DNA of 64,000 bases from Apostichopus japonicus. Lineage: Eukaryota > Echinodermata > Holothuroidea > Aspidochirotida > Stichopodidae. A model generated the notes under the pieces. It did not search any database. It was not told the DNA's origin and saw only the letters and a list, made by a program, of their open reading frames with translations. The DNA lies in the NCBI RefSeq assembly GCF_037975245.1, contig NC_092578.1:248001-312000 (forward strand), given 5' to 3'. Shown here piece after piece: positions 48,049-58,831 of the stretch; the first letter of the stretch is position 1, and every line of letters begins with the position of its first letter. Both the position numbers and the translations under genes were made by a program.

Positions 48049-49993
48049 AGTGTAATAAATTGTCAGATATTACCTTAATTGGTGCCGATTAAATTTAGTT
48101 AAATTTAGTGAATGGTTGCTATGATATGGATATATGTATGATAAGGCAGACTACGGCTTCCAAGTTTGTTTTTGACGCTTTCCCACCTGTAATGATATCC
48201 ATAAACTCCATATTGTTTTGTTGTTGTTACGTGTGATCGTTTAGGTTCGGTGGCCTGGTCGCGACATAAATCTTCAGAGGTATTCGTATTAATTTCTTGT
48301 CAAAGAGATCAGATCTCTTTGCAAACGGTAGGGTGTAAGCTTTGATATATATAAAAACAAACACACACGCATGCGGACATTATATAATCAAAGCAATGGA
48401 CATCCACCAACCTCCCCCAATTCCGATTAATAAATATATATTTTGTAATGCAAACTTTGCAATTATCATGAAAATAGAACATGCTGTCGTGATACATTTT
48501 AAAAGTTAGGTCAATTAAATGAATTTATTTTGTTAATGTTCTTTATCTTCACACTAATCGGTATTCCAGCTGAAGGGATGTTTCAAAGAAAGGAGTGTTC
48601 AGCAGGTTTTTTAATACCAGACCGTATTTAGGGAAGGGTGGCACGAGCCACCGCTTCTAATGCTATTGGACTCTTCGTTTTTCCCCCGCTGATATGAATC
48701 AGGTTCACACAAGTGGTGACTGTGGTGTACGTACCTAGTTATTCAACAGTATTAAACACACTATAGCACATGTAGTAAAGTTGAAGGAACTATACACATA
48801 TGGAAGTTTTAGGATTAGGTTTAAACATTTGTCGCTATTGGGAAATATGCTTTTCTTTCATAACAGTTTCGCATTGCAACACAGCCCTTTTGCAGTTCCT
48901 GTTTCCGAAACTATTTTCGACGTGTTGATCTTATCCGTTGTGTATGCCTCATTGGTTCACTTGATTTCGCTTCCTTGTAAACGATAACGAATCGAGTGTA
49001 AGGTGAAGATTGTGTCACAGTTTATATTAACGTCTAACCAGACATACGCCATGTCTTGTATTGTGGACAATTGTAAATATTTCACACGTGGAACACCGCT
49101 AACTGACTCGATAGCAGCGCCTGGTTTTGAACAGGAACTTATGACAAACTTACTTGATTGTGAGTAAATATACACCGTTAATTGATGGATATGCACCATT
49201 CTCATAGATTGCACCGTTTCCGTAATATTACATATACTGTTGCAATTATTTAGTACTCGCACATTCTGTAATGTGTTGCACCTTTAATTTTACTGTTATG
49301 CCATCTTAAAAGATTAGGGGTTTCAATGAACTTTTACTATTACATCTTCCAATGATAATATGGAAATGCACATTTTATACCATTGTTATAGTTTGTTGCG
49401 TATACCGTTAATTCAAATTGCATCTGTTGTATGGATTACACCATTATGTTTTGTTAACACGTTGTCAAAGATTGGATTTTTCACTTATACTGTTTTACCG
49501 CAGTTATCAATTAATCGTACTGTTGTAATATTACACTATATACTCTCACAACATTGCTGAATATAACACTTTACCTTTGCTGGTTATAGGAACTACTATT
49601 TATAAACTTTTCACCATTATAATAGATTTTACCGTTCTGCTATATTGTTACATTGTTGTTGGTTATGGTTGTACCTTACCATGTAGTTTATTGTCTTTTG
49701 TTACATATTACATTATTATACTCTTGCACTGTGGTTAAAACATAACTATACTATATATTCTCCATGTAGTTACAGTGTCAGTGTTAACGATGCCACGTTA
49801 CAGAGTTTTTTTTTTATTGTGTAGATTCCATGGAAGTTCTATATACTCTTAAATCACCGTCGTTAATTCTCAAATGCTGCTCGAAACTGACATATTTATG
49901 TGACGTCATTATAGGCTGCAGAAGAACAAGAAATATGTAGTTGTCTTGTTGATAAGTAGGTGGTGTTGTATTATTATGCCTAGTATAGCATAC
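48049..49993. other. Upstream region of the TPR-TIR gene
   Basis: No exon recognised before 49994. From about 49150 to 49740 the plus strand recurrently shows TTACACC-, TACTGTT- and TTACATT-like motifs, perhaps an old decayed repeat. A near-palindrome, AAAGAGATCAGATCTCTTT, lies at about 48302-48320. Confidence 0.4.
49901..49908. promoter_or_regulatory. CRE/ATF-type palindrome TGACGTCA
   Basis: A perfect cAMP-response element consensus 86 bases upstream of the proposed first ATG of the TPR-TIR gene. An 8-base motif can occur by chance, so a promoter role is only suggested. Confidence 0.3.
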
Positions 49994-50018
49994 ATGCCAG
50001 GATATTCAGTAGAAAGAG
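49994..50018 (+). CDS. Possible 25-nt first coding exon of the TPR-TIR gene
   Basis: ATG followed by seven codons (MPGYSVER) and one base, ending AGAG|GTATGG. Its phase (1) fits the 2-base remainder after the TTTCATTTTAG acceptor at 50440, making an Asp codon. The long exon lacks an obvious ATG at its start, so some upstream exon is needed; this is the nearest that fits, but it is not proven. Confidence 0.35.
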
Positions 50019-50440
50019 GTATGGTATTGTTGCGTGACTGGGTGCGTGTGTGAAACTTGATCAATCATCTGACCACAGCAGAATGAATTCAATGGAGATC
50101 TTCCGTATATTCAGAGTACACTAACAGATAAGGTGTCTGATGGGTCGCTTCCAAGAAGAGAAATATACAATGACATACAACAATTTTAGTGGACTGAAGG
50201 AAGAGTGTCAGAACGGTTCTTGTCATTACATGTTGAGTTTTAGTGTATAAAGTGGTTTCATTCCTTGCCTAAGAAATCTACAGTACGTGGCCGTTTTGAA
50301 TGTGTACATGTGTGTTTATTGATTTTATACTTCGGCTTGCAAACACTAAAATTCATAAAATAAATACCTAACATGAATTTAGGGAAACACAATTCACGAA
50401 GGAAATCCTCATTACGTTATTCGCTTTTCTTTCATTTTAG

Positions 50441-52320
50441 ATGATGCAGAGTGCGTGGCGCTCCTCGAAATTATGGAAATTGGTGCTGACGTCATCGGAG
50501 AGCAAGGATGCCACCTAACATGGGCGGAACTGCGCAATCTGTCTAAAGAGAATCTCAGCTTGAGTTGGACAGTGATTAAAGACAGGGTCGTAGACTACAC
50601 AGAGTTGCCAAGCTACTATTGTGCACTGCTTAATCTCAAGGGATTTGTCCGCTATATGCTAGAGGACGAATCTACGGCAGAAACCATATTTAGAGGCCTT
50701 TTAGAGATAGACAGCGAAAACATTTGTACTCTAGGAAACCTAGCCGTTCTCTGTTATCGGCAGTCTCGACTTGCTGAACACAGAGAATATGAATGTCGCC
50801 TAAGAAAAGTTGTGAAGAGGAAAAGTCCGTTGCTCCGTGCGCGTGCGTATTTCGATCGTGCCCACAGTATTCGACACTTTGAACAAGATAAGCGTAAATT
50901 CACGTACATTCCGTTCATTAAGAAAGCCGTTGAAATAGCAAAGGATGTAGAAGAAAGAGAAAAGAGTGAGTGGCTGTTTGATTTCGGATTAGCTCTTTAT
51001 AGAAAGGACTGTCAGTTAATTGTGGGGCATGGTGCCGAAGCAGCTCTAGAAGCAGGCTTTCGTGAAGCGGCTCGCTGTTTCTATGCAGTCATCCAAACGA
51101 ACAGTTCCTTTCCCGGTAATACGGCCTTAGCTTGGGTTTTTCTTGGAATATTACTGCAGAATCAACGAAGTCGAAAGTTTGAGGTTTCGCTCACAGAAGA
51201 AACACAGTTACACTACTTAAATGCATTGGATTGCTTCAACAAAGCTCTCAGTCTTCAGCCAACTCATCCAATAGTGCTTCGTCGTGTCGGGGCGGAAATG
51301 GTCAAATTGAAGGAATTTGAAAGAGCGAGGACGTTGCTGGACGCCTCTCTTAAACAAGAGAAATCTTGGTTTGCGTACAGACATCGAGGCCTCCTAAACC
51401 TTGCTGTATACGAGGATGGTATCAGAACCAAGGAAAGACATGATAGTTACCTTGTAGAAGCACAGCAAGACTTCGAATCTGCAATCCAAGTTAAACAAGT
51501 GCACGCAGACTTTTCTGATTTAGGTTATGTTTTGTACTTGCGAGGTAATTACCACGCAGCTCTCCATCAGTTCAGTCGTGCAGCAAGATCAGCCTCTGAC
51601 GATAACTTCAACCCTGCAGTAACCCATCGTAGGTGGGCACTTTGTCTGAGAGCCATTCATGAACCCACTGGAGCTTCAAAGCAAGAGGAAAAGGCCAGGG
51701 AAGTTGAAATACACCTTAGCAGACACGCGAATGCAATTGAAGAGGCTTTTCACGGGCATGGTATCAATTGTCAGGGATTTGAATGTGACTTGGAAAGATT
51801 CAACTACTCTGGGGAAGAGAGGCTTGGATTCGTTAATATATTATCTGAAGAGCGCCACCCACTATCACCGATAGGTCATCCCTACATGTCTCTTCCCAAT
51901 CACCATTCAGTCTACAAATATGACTTTTTTGTCAGCTTTTCGCACATTGACCACAAATGGACACTTTTTTTCTTTCGTAAATTAGAAAGAGAACTTGAGC
52001 TCAAAGGCTGCATCCGATATCGCGACTATGAATGTGGAAAGGCTATAGCTGCAAACATTAGCACATCAATCCGAAAATCAGCTAAAATATTAGTCATTAT
52101 CAGCCCAGATTCTCTCAACGACCCTTGGTGTAAGTTTGAAGTGCAAAAATCACACGCTGAGAGTTTAACACGTAACCACGTGAGCTTGATCCCGATTATG
52201 TTACGAATGTGTAAAATACCGGAGGAGTTTGAATTGACCACGTACATAAAATGTCAGGATGGTCAATTCTCTGTGGATGATTGGCACAGACTGAGCAAAA
52301 GTCTGCTTAAGAAAGTCTAG
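50441..52320 (+). CDS. TPR-TIR protein (TTC22/IFIT-like repeats with C-terminal TIR domain)
   Basis: One uninterrupted exon of about 625 codons preceded by acceptor TTTCATTTTAG; ATG 50473 is the first internal Met. Residue numbers below count from the GTG at 50455. Residues ~50-420 form tetratricopeptide-type helical pairs, for example ALDCFNKALSLQPTHPIVL and DLGYVLYLRGNYHAALHQFS, resembling TTC22 or IFIT proteins. Residues ~486-615 are a TIR domain: box 1 YDFFVSFSHIDHKW, BB-loop region RDYECGKAIAANI (RDxxPG with Pro replaced by Cys527), and SLNDPWCKFEV, where Glu562 sits at the position used as catalytic Glu in NAD-cleaving TIRs and also conserved in signalling TIRs. No signal peptide or membrane segment, so it should be intracellular. 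Likely an innate-immune adaptor or effector; whether it signals or cleaves NAD is unknown. Confidence 0.88.
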
Positions 52321-53039
52321 GTCTTGAACAACAAGTATACTTTAGAACATTAGTTAAATAGTTATTGGTATGGGGGCTGGGGATGGGAGGCAGCATTAGA
52401 AAACAAACAACGTTGTCAAAATATATGCAGCGATAAGCCGCAATTTAAGTATATCTGCTGAATTATATATGAAACATAATGTAAATATCTCCCGGAAAAT
52501 CTTTCCATGAAAAATTTAAAAAAAGAAGAAAAGCGAGCTATGAATAACAGGAATGAATTGCCAAATGAGCATTGTTGATTTATATTGAATTACATTTTTA
52601 TTTATTTATTTATTTATTGGGAATCGATGAGCTTTATCAGATATCTGAGTACAGAAGAGATAATTCATCCAAAATCATATCATGATTTCCTGGGTTTATG
52701 AATGCCAAACTTATCTGGTGATATCCAGAATTGATTTGAAGGTAACCTCTCATTTCATATAACTCATTTTGAGAAAGTCACAATTTATTCTGCAACATTT
52801 AAAATTGAATGAAATATATTCAAATTTGATGTACCCAAAATGGGTCAATAGTAGTTTGATATATCTAGGGATATCCAAATTACAATTATAATTTAGAGAT
52901 CAGTTCAGTCTTTGGAAGCTTGCAGGTTTATGGCCTTTTTGTGCAAATAAAACAGAACTTAGAATCTATAACCAAAATTTGGGTTTACAAAATTTGTATT
53001 GTGGTCAGCAAATGCCATCCCTGATACCTGTCACTGTTA
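52321..53039. other. 3' region of the TPR-TIR gene
   Basis: AATAAA at 52946-52951 may be its polyadenylation signal. A short TATT repeat lies near 52598-52617. No further coding sequence. Confidence 0.5.
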
Positions 53040-53131
53040 AGACCTTGGTAAGTGTATTTTAAGTTTGGATATTCTAGATATAACTCCACAAATATTGCAG
53101 ATCTTGGTAAGTGTATCTTAATTTGGATATT
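53040..53131. repeat. ~60-bp tandem duplication, second copy split by the LINE
   Basis: The first unit (about 53040-53099) runs from ACCTTGGTAAGTGTATTTTA through TCTAGATATAACTCCACAAA. The second unit starts at 53100 with ATCTTGGTAAGTGTATCTTA and stops at GGATATT (53131). Its missing second half, CTAGATATAACTCCACAAAT, resumes at 56341 on the other side of the LINE. Confidence 0.85.
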
Positions 53132-56100
53132 TCGTTTCGTTTATTTCACTTTTTTTCTTTTTTTACAATTACATTCACAATAATGTATAATACCAATGTC
53201 AAAGAAAGAAAAAAAGCATGGAAAATCTGAAAAAGCTACGCTTATACACTCATAAAGTGCAGATTCACCATGAACAAATTATATACAATACGCTAACTAC
53301 CCCCCCCCCCCTCCCCCACTTCCCAAACGGGAAGCATAAGTAGCATTATTAAATGTGATAACTTTAACGCATATATTACAAATCATTGTTTAACAAATAT
53401 AGCTTCAGTTGCTTTATGAATATTGATAAGGTTGGTGATTTTTTAAGTTTGGGTTCGAGAGTATTCCAAAATGTGGCACCAGTAAATCTTACAGACTTAG
53501 TATTTAAAACTAATCGTGGGTAATCCAAATGAATGGCAGTTGAGTGTCTAGTGTTATAACTATGGAGTTGATTATTTAAATTAAAAAAAGACTTAAACGG
53601 AGGTGGAAGTAAATCATGAAGATATTTGAAAACAAAGCTTCCAAGTTGGAGTTGATATATGTCAAAAACTGTTAAGATACTTAAATTCTTAAAAATAGGA
53701 GTAGTATGACTAAGATAATCTGATTTGCTAATCAGTCGTATCAACTTCTTTTGGAGCACAAATAGTCTATTCAGATGAACAGTATGCGCATTGCCCCAGA
53801 GAATATTACAGTACGAAAGATGAGGATAAACCAATGTATAATAAAGGGATAACAATACCTGATGAGGAACCTGAAACCTAATTTTATAAAGAATGCCAAT
53901 CGTCTTAGACACTTTAGTACAAATATAATCAATGTGGGTTTTCCAGCTTAAGAGTGGGTCAAGTTGAACTCCAAGGAACTTAACGTTTTCTGTTTCATAT
54001 ATAATTGTATTGTTCAAGATAAGTTTTAGTTTGGGTTTGGTGGAATGGTAAGTGTGAAAAACTATAAAGTTAGTTTTATTGACATTAAGAGACAACTTAT
54101 TAGCACAAAACCAATCTGCAATAGCAGAAAGTTCATTATTTAAAATACGATTATATGCATTCAAATCATTATTCTTAAATAGTATGCTAGTGTCATCAGC
54201 AAAAAGACAAAATTTAAGAATACTTGAACAATTAGGGAGATCATTGATATAAATGAGAAAAAGGAGCGGTCCTAGAATAGATCCCTGAGGAACACCACAA
54301 GTTATATTACAATAAGCTGAAACGTGTTCACCAATAATAACACTCTGTTTACGATCTGATAGGTAATTTCGAAACAACTGTAACGCAAGTCCCCTAATCC
54401 CATAATGACTTAGTTTGTTTAATAATATATCATGATTGACCGTATCAAAAGCTTTTGATAGGTCTATAAATATTCCAAGGGTAGACTGCTTATTATTAAA
54501 ACCAGTAGTAATAAAATCAATGACGTCAAGGCCAGCCATACTAGTTGAACGATTTTGACGAAAACCATACTGATTATCGGAAATTATGTTGTTGCTATTT
54601 AGAAAAGTTATAGTTCTGGAGTAGATAATTTTCTCAATTATTTTAGATAGAGAAGTGAGTACTGAAATTGGTCTATAATTTGACAATTCATCAGTTTTAC
54701 CTGTCTTAAATATAGGTGTTACTCTAGCAAGTTTGGCAGAATTTGGGAATATACCAGTTGATAGTGAAATATTAAAAATATGAGATAATGGCCGGGCAAT
54801 AACATGTGAAATAGATTGTAGAATGCGTACTGATATACCGTCAAACCCAGATGCAGAATTCCTCTTAAGTTTACTGATAATATTGATAATTTCTGAAGGA
54901 TTACTAGGAGACAAAAATAAAGAATTTGTACAAGAGCCTCTTAGGAAATCATTAAACACCGCATTACAAGTAGGAATTTTCTCAGCCAGGGAAGGACCAA
55001 TTAGTGTAAAGAAATCGTTAAATGCGTTTGCAATATCATTGTCATTAGTCAAAACGCTTCCATTGTGATTAATCTTTGAAATTTTGTGTAACTTAGAATT
55101 GTCTGTAATTAGTTTATTAATTATTTTCCATGTTTTATTCAAATTGTTTTTATTATTCTCAAACATATTAAGGTAATATAATTCTTTAGCCTTCCTGGTA
55201 ACACTGGTTGTTTGATTTCTGTAGACTGAATATTTGACTTTATTTTCAGGAGTAGGATTTTTTATATAATTCTTAAATAAATTATTCTTATGTCGAATAG
55301 ATTTCAAAACACCTCTTGTTAGCCACGGTGATGAAAGTCGTCTATTCTTAGAAGTAACTTTTTGTAAAGGGCAGTGCTTATTATAAATAAGTAAGAATGT
55401 ATTGATAAAACCATCATAAGATATGTCAACATCGTTTGTTGAATATAGCCATTCCCAATCTAGACAATCAAGTTCTGCAACTAGGTTAAACAAACTTGTA
55501 GGTGTAATTTTCCTTTTATAAAATACAGAATGGTTATTGCCAGAGTTAGTAGGTTGATTTAAACTTTGAATGTAATAGACTGGTAAATGATCACTTATGT
55601 CAGAAAGTAAAATACCCGAAGTAAATGAACCGATTAAATTATTGCAAAAAATATTATCCAGCAAAGTTGCAGAATTTTCAATAATGCGAGTGGGTTTTGT
55701 AATCAATGGTAAAAAAGAAGATGAGTACAATATATCTAGGAAATTCGTTGTAGTATTGTCGGTACCATACTTTAATAAATCTATATTAAAATCACCCAGT
55801 AGGATTATGTTTTTATTCGTGTTATTAATAGTATCTAATAAAGGAGATAGGTCCTCGATGAAAGTCGGTATTGAGTTTGCTGGGGGACGATAAACTACAC
55901 CAACAATAGTATTTTTACTCTTATTTGAGATTATTTCAACAAACATTGATTCAAAATTATTAGAATTGTGCATTAGGTCATCCCGAATAATATAATTAAT
56001 ATGGCTTGCAATATAAAATCCAACACCACCACCTCTTTTGTTAGGTCTATCACGATTAATGAAGTTATAATTAGGAATGGACAACATTTGTACTGGTGTA

Positions 56101-56335
56101 TTAGGCTCTAACCAAGTTTCAGTTATAGCTACAATATCAAATGGACACTGTGAAAGTAATTGACTTATATGATCATGGTTTTTCCATAAACTGCGGCTAT
56201 TTATGTGAATAAAGCTAATTGTGGCAGAATTACATAATTTAGTGGAGAGATCTGTAATTGCAATATATTGTGAATTTGGAGATCCATTGTCGGTTAAATT
56301 TAAGTTATCATTATTATCACTTAAAGTATTATATT
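53132..56335 (-). mobile_element. 5'-truncated CR1/L2-like non-LTR retrotransposon (LINE)
   Basis: The element lies on the minus strand between two halves of a host duplication. ATATT occurs on both sides (53127-53131 and 56336-56340) and may be a short target duplication. The 3' end after the stop codon (53132-53375) carries G/C and A-rich tracts and ends in a GAAATAAACGAAACGAA-like tail rather than poly-A, as in CR1-group LINEs. The 5' end is cut within or just before the endonuclease; no ORF1 is present. Confidence 0.9.
53376..56333 (-). CDS. LINE ORF2: AP-type endonuclease and reverse transcriptase
   Basis: A stop-free frame of 985 codons from the truncation point to TAA at 53376; the first Met in frame is at 56087, but coding similarity begins upstream (FIHINSRSLW, VAITETWLEP). 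Endonuclease motifs: ITETWL, VYRPP, LLGDFNIDLL and DISDHLPVYY. Reverse transcriptase motifs: RPISVLTSLSKIIEKII, GFRQNRST, FIDLSKAFDTVNHDILL (motif A Asp), GVPQGSILGPLLFLIYINDL (motif B), CLFADDTSILF (catalytic FADD), NVNKTNFIVFH and VKFLGVQLDPLLSWKTHI. All catalytic Asp residues are present and no frame breaks are seen, suggesting a young insertion. The element is probably not autonomous because its 5' end is missing. Clade assignment within the CR1/L2/Daphne/Crack group is uncertain. Confidence 0.93.
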   Translation of the reverse strand, partial: YNTLSDNNDNLNLTDNGSPNSQYIAITDLSTKLCNSATISFIHINSRSLWKNHDHISQLLSQCPFDIVAITETWLEPNTPVQMLSIPNYNFINRDRPNKRGGGVGFYIASHINYIIRDDLMHNSNNFESMFVEIISNKSKNTIVGVVYRPPANSIPTFIEDLSPLLDTINNTNKNIILLGDFNIDLLKYGTDNTTTNFLDILYSSSFLPLITKPTRIIENSATLLDNIFCNNLIGSFTSGILLSDISDHLPVYYIQSLNQPTNSGNNHSVFYKRKITPTSLFNLVAELDCLDWEWLYSTNDVDISYDGFINTFLLIYNKHCPLQKVTSKNRRLSSPWLTRGVLKSIRHKNNLFKNYIKNPTPENKVKYSVYRNQTTSVTRKAKELYYLNMFENNKNNLNKTWKIINKLITDNSKLHKISKINHNGSVLTNDNDIANAFNDFFTLIGPSLAEKIPTCNAVFNDFLRGSCTNSLFLSPSNPSEIINIISKLKRNSASGFDGISVRILQSISHVIARPLSHIFNISLSTGIFPNSAKLARVTPIFKTGKTDELSNYRPISVLTSLSKIIEKIIYSRTITFLNSNNIISDNQYGFRQNRSTSMAGLDVIDFITTGFNNKQSTLGIFIDLSKAFDTVNHDILLNKLSHYGIRGLALQLFRNYLSDRKQSVIIGEHVSAYCNITCGVPQGSILGPLLFLIYINDLPNCSSILKFCLFADDTSILFKNNDLNAYNRILNNELSAIADWFCANKLSLNVNKTNFIVFHTYHSTKPKLKLILNNTIIYETENVKFLGVQLDPLLSWKTHIDYICTKVSKTIGILYKIRFQVPHQVLLSLYYTLVYPHLSYCNILWGNAHTVHLNRLFVLQKKLIRLISKSDYLSHTTPIFKNLSILTVFDIYQLQLGSFVFKYLHDLLPPPFKSFFNLNNQLHSYNTRHSTAIHLDYPRLVLNTKSVRFTGATFWNTLEPKLKKSPTLSIFIKQLKLYLLNNDL

Positions 56336-56829
56336 ATATTCTAGATATAACTCCACAAATATTGTAGTTTTGTCATTTTGTCAAGAAAAGAATAAGTCTG
56401 AATTTTTGTCAAGATGTAGGTACACAGAAATCATGTTTTTAACATGGTGTTTTGTGCAGCGCAGCGGCTTGTTGGACTAACGCCATTAGCCTACAATTCA
56501 CTTGTCATCCACTTTTCTGGTAATATCTTGTCAGTAGACATTTTGTCAGATTTGCTAAAGCTGATAATTTTATCAATATGTGGCCAGTCCAACTGCTTCT
56601 TCTCCAAACAATTATAATACAATTTATGTTGTATTATAGCGTTTTACTATTTATTAAGGCTTGAAAAGGTATGAAAATGCGTGTTTCGAATACATTTTAA
56701 GCATTCCAGTTGAAGTTTCCCCAACCTACCTAACTTTATATAATGTATGACAACTTTATTTTGTGGCTAGAATCACAAAATCATGTGTAGGTGGAAGTTA
56801 GCAGTTGTGGCTACTTTCTCTGATGTATG

Positions 56830-57340
56830 TTTGTATCATGTATGTTTGTATGTGTTTGGGAATGTATGAGTTAGTATGATGTACCAGGAAGTATGAGTTT
56901 GTATGATATACAAGTTTGTATCATTTTTGTTGTGTTTGAATGATGTAGGAGTTTGTATGAGCAGTTGTGGCTGCTTTCTCTGATGTATGAGTTTGTATGA
57001 TGTATGTTTGTATGTATGAGTTTGTATGATGTACCAGGATGTGTGAGTTTGTATAATTTACAAGTTTGTATGTGTTTGTATGATGTATGAGTATGTATGA
57101 TTTTGTATATATTTTTTGATGATGGATGTTTGTTTGTACATTTGTAAGATGTATGAGTTTGTATGGTATGATGTATGAAGATGTGTGAGTTTGTCTGATG
57201 TATGTTTGTATGTATGAGTTTGTATGATGTGTTTGTATGGTATGAGGATTTAATTTTGTATGGTATGATGTATGAAGATGTGTGAGTTTGTAAGTGTGTT
57301 TGTAAGATGAATGAGGATGTATGATGTATAAGTGTCTGTT
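56830..57340. repeat. Degenerate GTTTGTATGATGTATGA minisatellite
   Basis: Irregular repetition of GTTTGTATGATGTATGAG-like units with variable spacing. A minus-strand repetitive open frame through it is a by-product. Confidence 0.85.
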
Positions 57341-57679
57341 TCAGTATACAGTTCATGCAAGTTATGGGTGGTGGAAGTGTTAGCTTTCTCAACTTCTATC
57401 ATCAAGGTAATGCACGGTCAGAGACACAAAATAGTATCAAATAAAACAAGGTAACAGATTCGTATTGATATTCTAGAATTTATTCATTCAATGAATTGAA
57501 AAATGACAATTGCACATTTAACATAAGGAAGGGTGATCCCACCGGCCTTAATGTTACCAATTTTAAATCCGTCACAAGTAATGAGATTTTCAAAGTAATT
57601 TAACAAAGCCCTAAAACAGATTCCATTATGTATATATTATATCCATCAATGAAAACCAGGATAACCTTGATCTGAAAAA

Positions 57680-57832
57680 GCCATCATATTCCAGAAACCT
57701 GGATAGTCTGATGCCTGGTGGATGATTAGGTAACAGTCTGAAACCTGGATAGTTTGATGCCTGGTGGATGATTAGGTAACAGTCTGAAACCTGGATAGTC
57801 TGATGCCTGGTGGCTGATTAGGTAACAGTCAC
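57680..57832. repeat. ~53-bp repeat, three copies
   Basis: Three near-identical units containing AACCTGGATAGTCTGATGCC and TGGTGGATGATTAGGTAACA. Confidence 0.85.
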
Positions 57833-58026
57833 ACAAGTTTGTCTAATACAGAATAATTATACATGGTTATACTTCCATCCTGGAATGGTATGACAATTTC
57901 AAAAATGAAACTAAAAACTATTACTGATACTCTTAAATTACCTACTGGTATTATTTAATCCACAGAATTACAGAGAACAATATAGATGACAGAAAAGGAG
58001 CAATTAGGCTCACAAGATGTAGTATC

Positions 58027-58350
58027 AAAATTAAGTAAACTATATTTAAATAGTCTCACACCAGACTGTCCCTTCTTACCGTTAAGCTGAATGAAACTCA
58101 ACAATTTTACTGGATTAGGCATTTCTTACTATAGAAGGTGCAACGATTAATTGAGGGAGTTTATGATTGCCTCTGGAATGAATACTATAAAATTAAGTAA
58201 AGTATATTTAAATAGTCTCACACCAGACTGTCCCTTCTTACCGTTAAGCTGAAGGAAACTCAACAATTTTACTGGATTAGGCATTTCTTAATATAGAAGG
58301 TGCAACGATTAATTGAGGGAGTTTATGATTGCCTCTGGAATGAATACTGT
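58027..58350. repeat. 162-bp tandem duplication, two copies
   Basis: Copy 1 at 58027-58188 and copy 2 at 58189-58350 differ at only a few positions; both contain AGTCTCACACCAGACTGTCC and GGTGCAACGATTAATTGAGG. Confidence 0.92.
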
Positions 58351-58739
58351 AACGTTAGAGGAATAGCTAAGAAAAAGCAGTTTTGTTGAGGAATGTTACT
58401 TTGTAACTATCAGTTGCTATAACAATAAAACTAAACAAATTGTGAAGGTACTGTACCTGTAGCAACATCATACTAGCATTGCAAAGTATGTCCTAAGATT
58501 CACCTTCTTTTATACTTTTAAAAACAATGAAAGAGTATTCAACTGATTGAAATAAGTGTGATTAAACTGTGATCATTTGTACAATTGTAGGACCATCAAC
58601 GGAAGAGGTACCTAAGATTCTCGCCCCCCCCCTCCACCCCTTACCACCTTACAAACCCGAACAAACAAAGCTAAACTGACTGCTTCAATAACAGTCATAT
58701 GTACTGATAGCAGTGAACAGAAATAATGTTTTTCATGTA

Positions 58740-58831
58740 TCATGCATTGTACTCTGGAAGGATGTAAGAAATATCATCCCACGGATGGCGGTACAGACCC
58801 TGCTTCAGTCTTCTTTGGTCTAAATAATGAC
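58740..58831 (-). CDS. ACLY: ACLY last coding exon
   Basis: Acceptor TTTCCTAG, then [29 protein letters not shown] and TGA. Two leading bases complete a Gly codon with the previous exon. The human protein ends similarly, LPEHMSM. Confidence 0.93.

Larger units (their letters stand above)
56341..58026. other. Intergenic with two minisatellites, no gene
   Basis: Between the LINE and the ACLY 3' end. Holds the TGTATGATGTATGAG array and the three-copy 57700 repeat, annotated separately. Otherwise AT-rich without exons. Confidence 0.5.

Noticed and set aside
53068-56369. ~29-bp identity on both sides of the LINE taken as a long target duplication
   Set aside because: It is better explained by a pre-existing 60-bp host duplication whose second copy was split; only about 5 bp may be duplicated by insertion.
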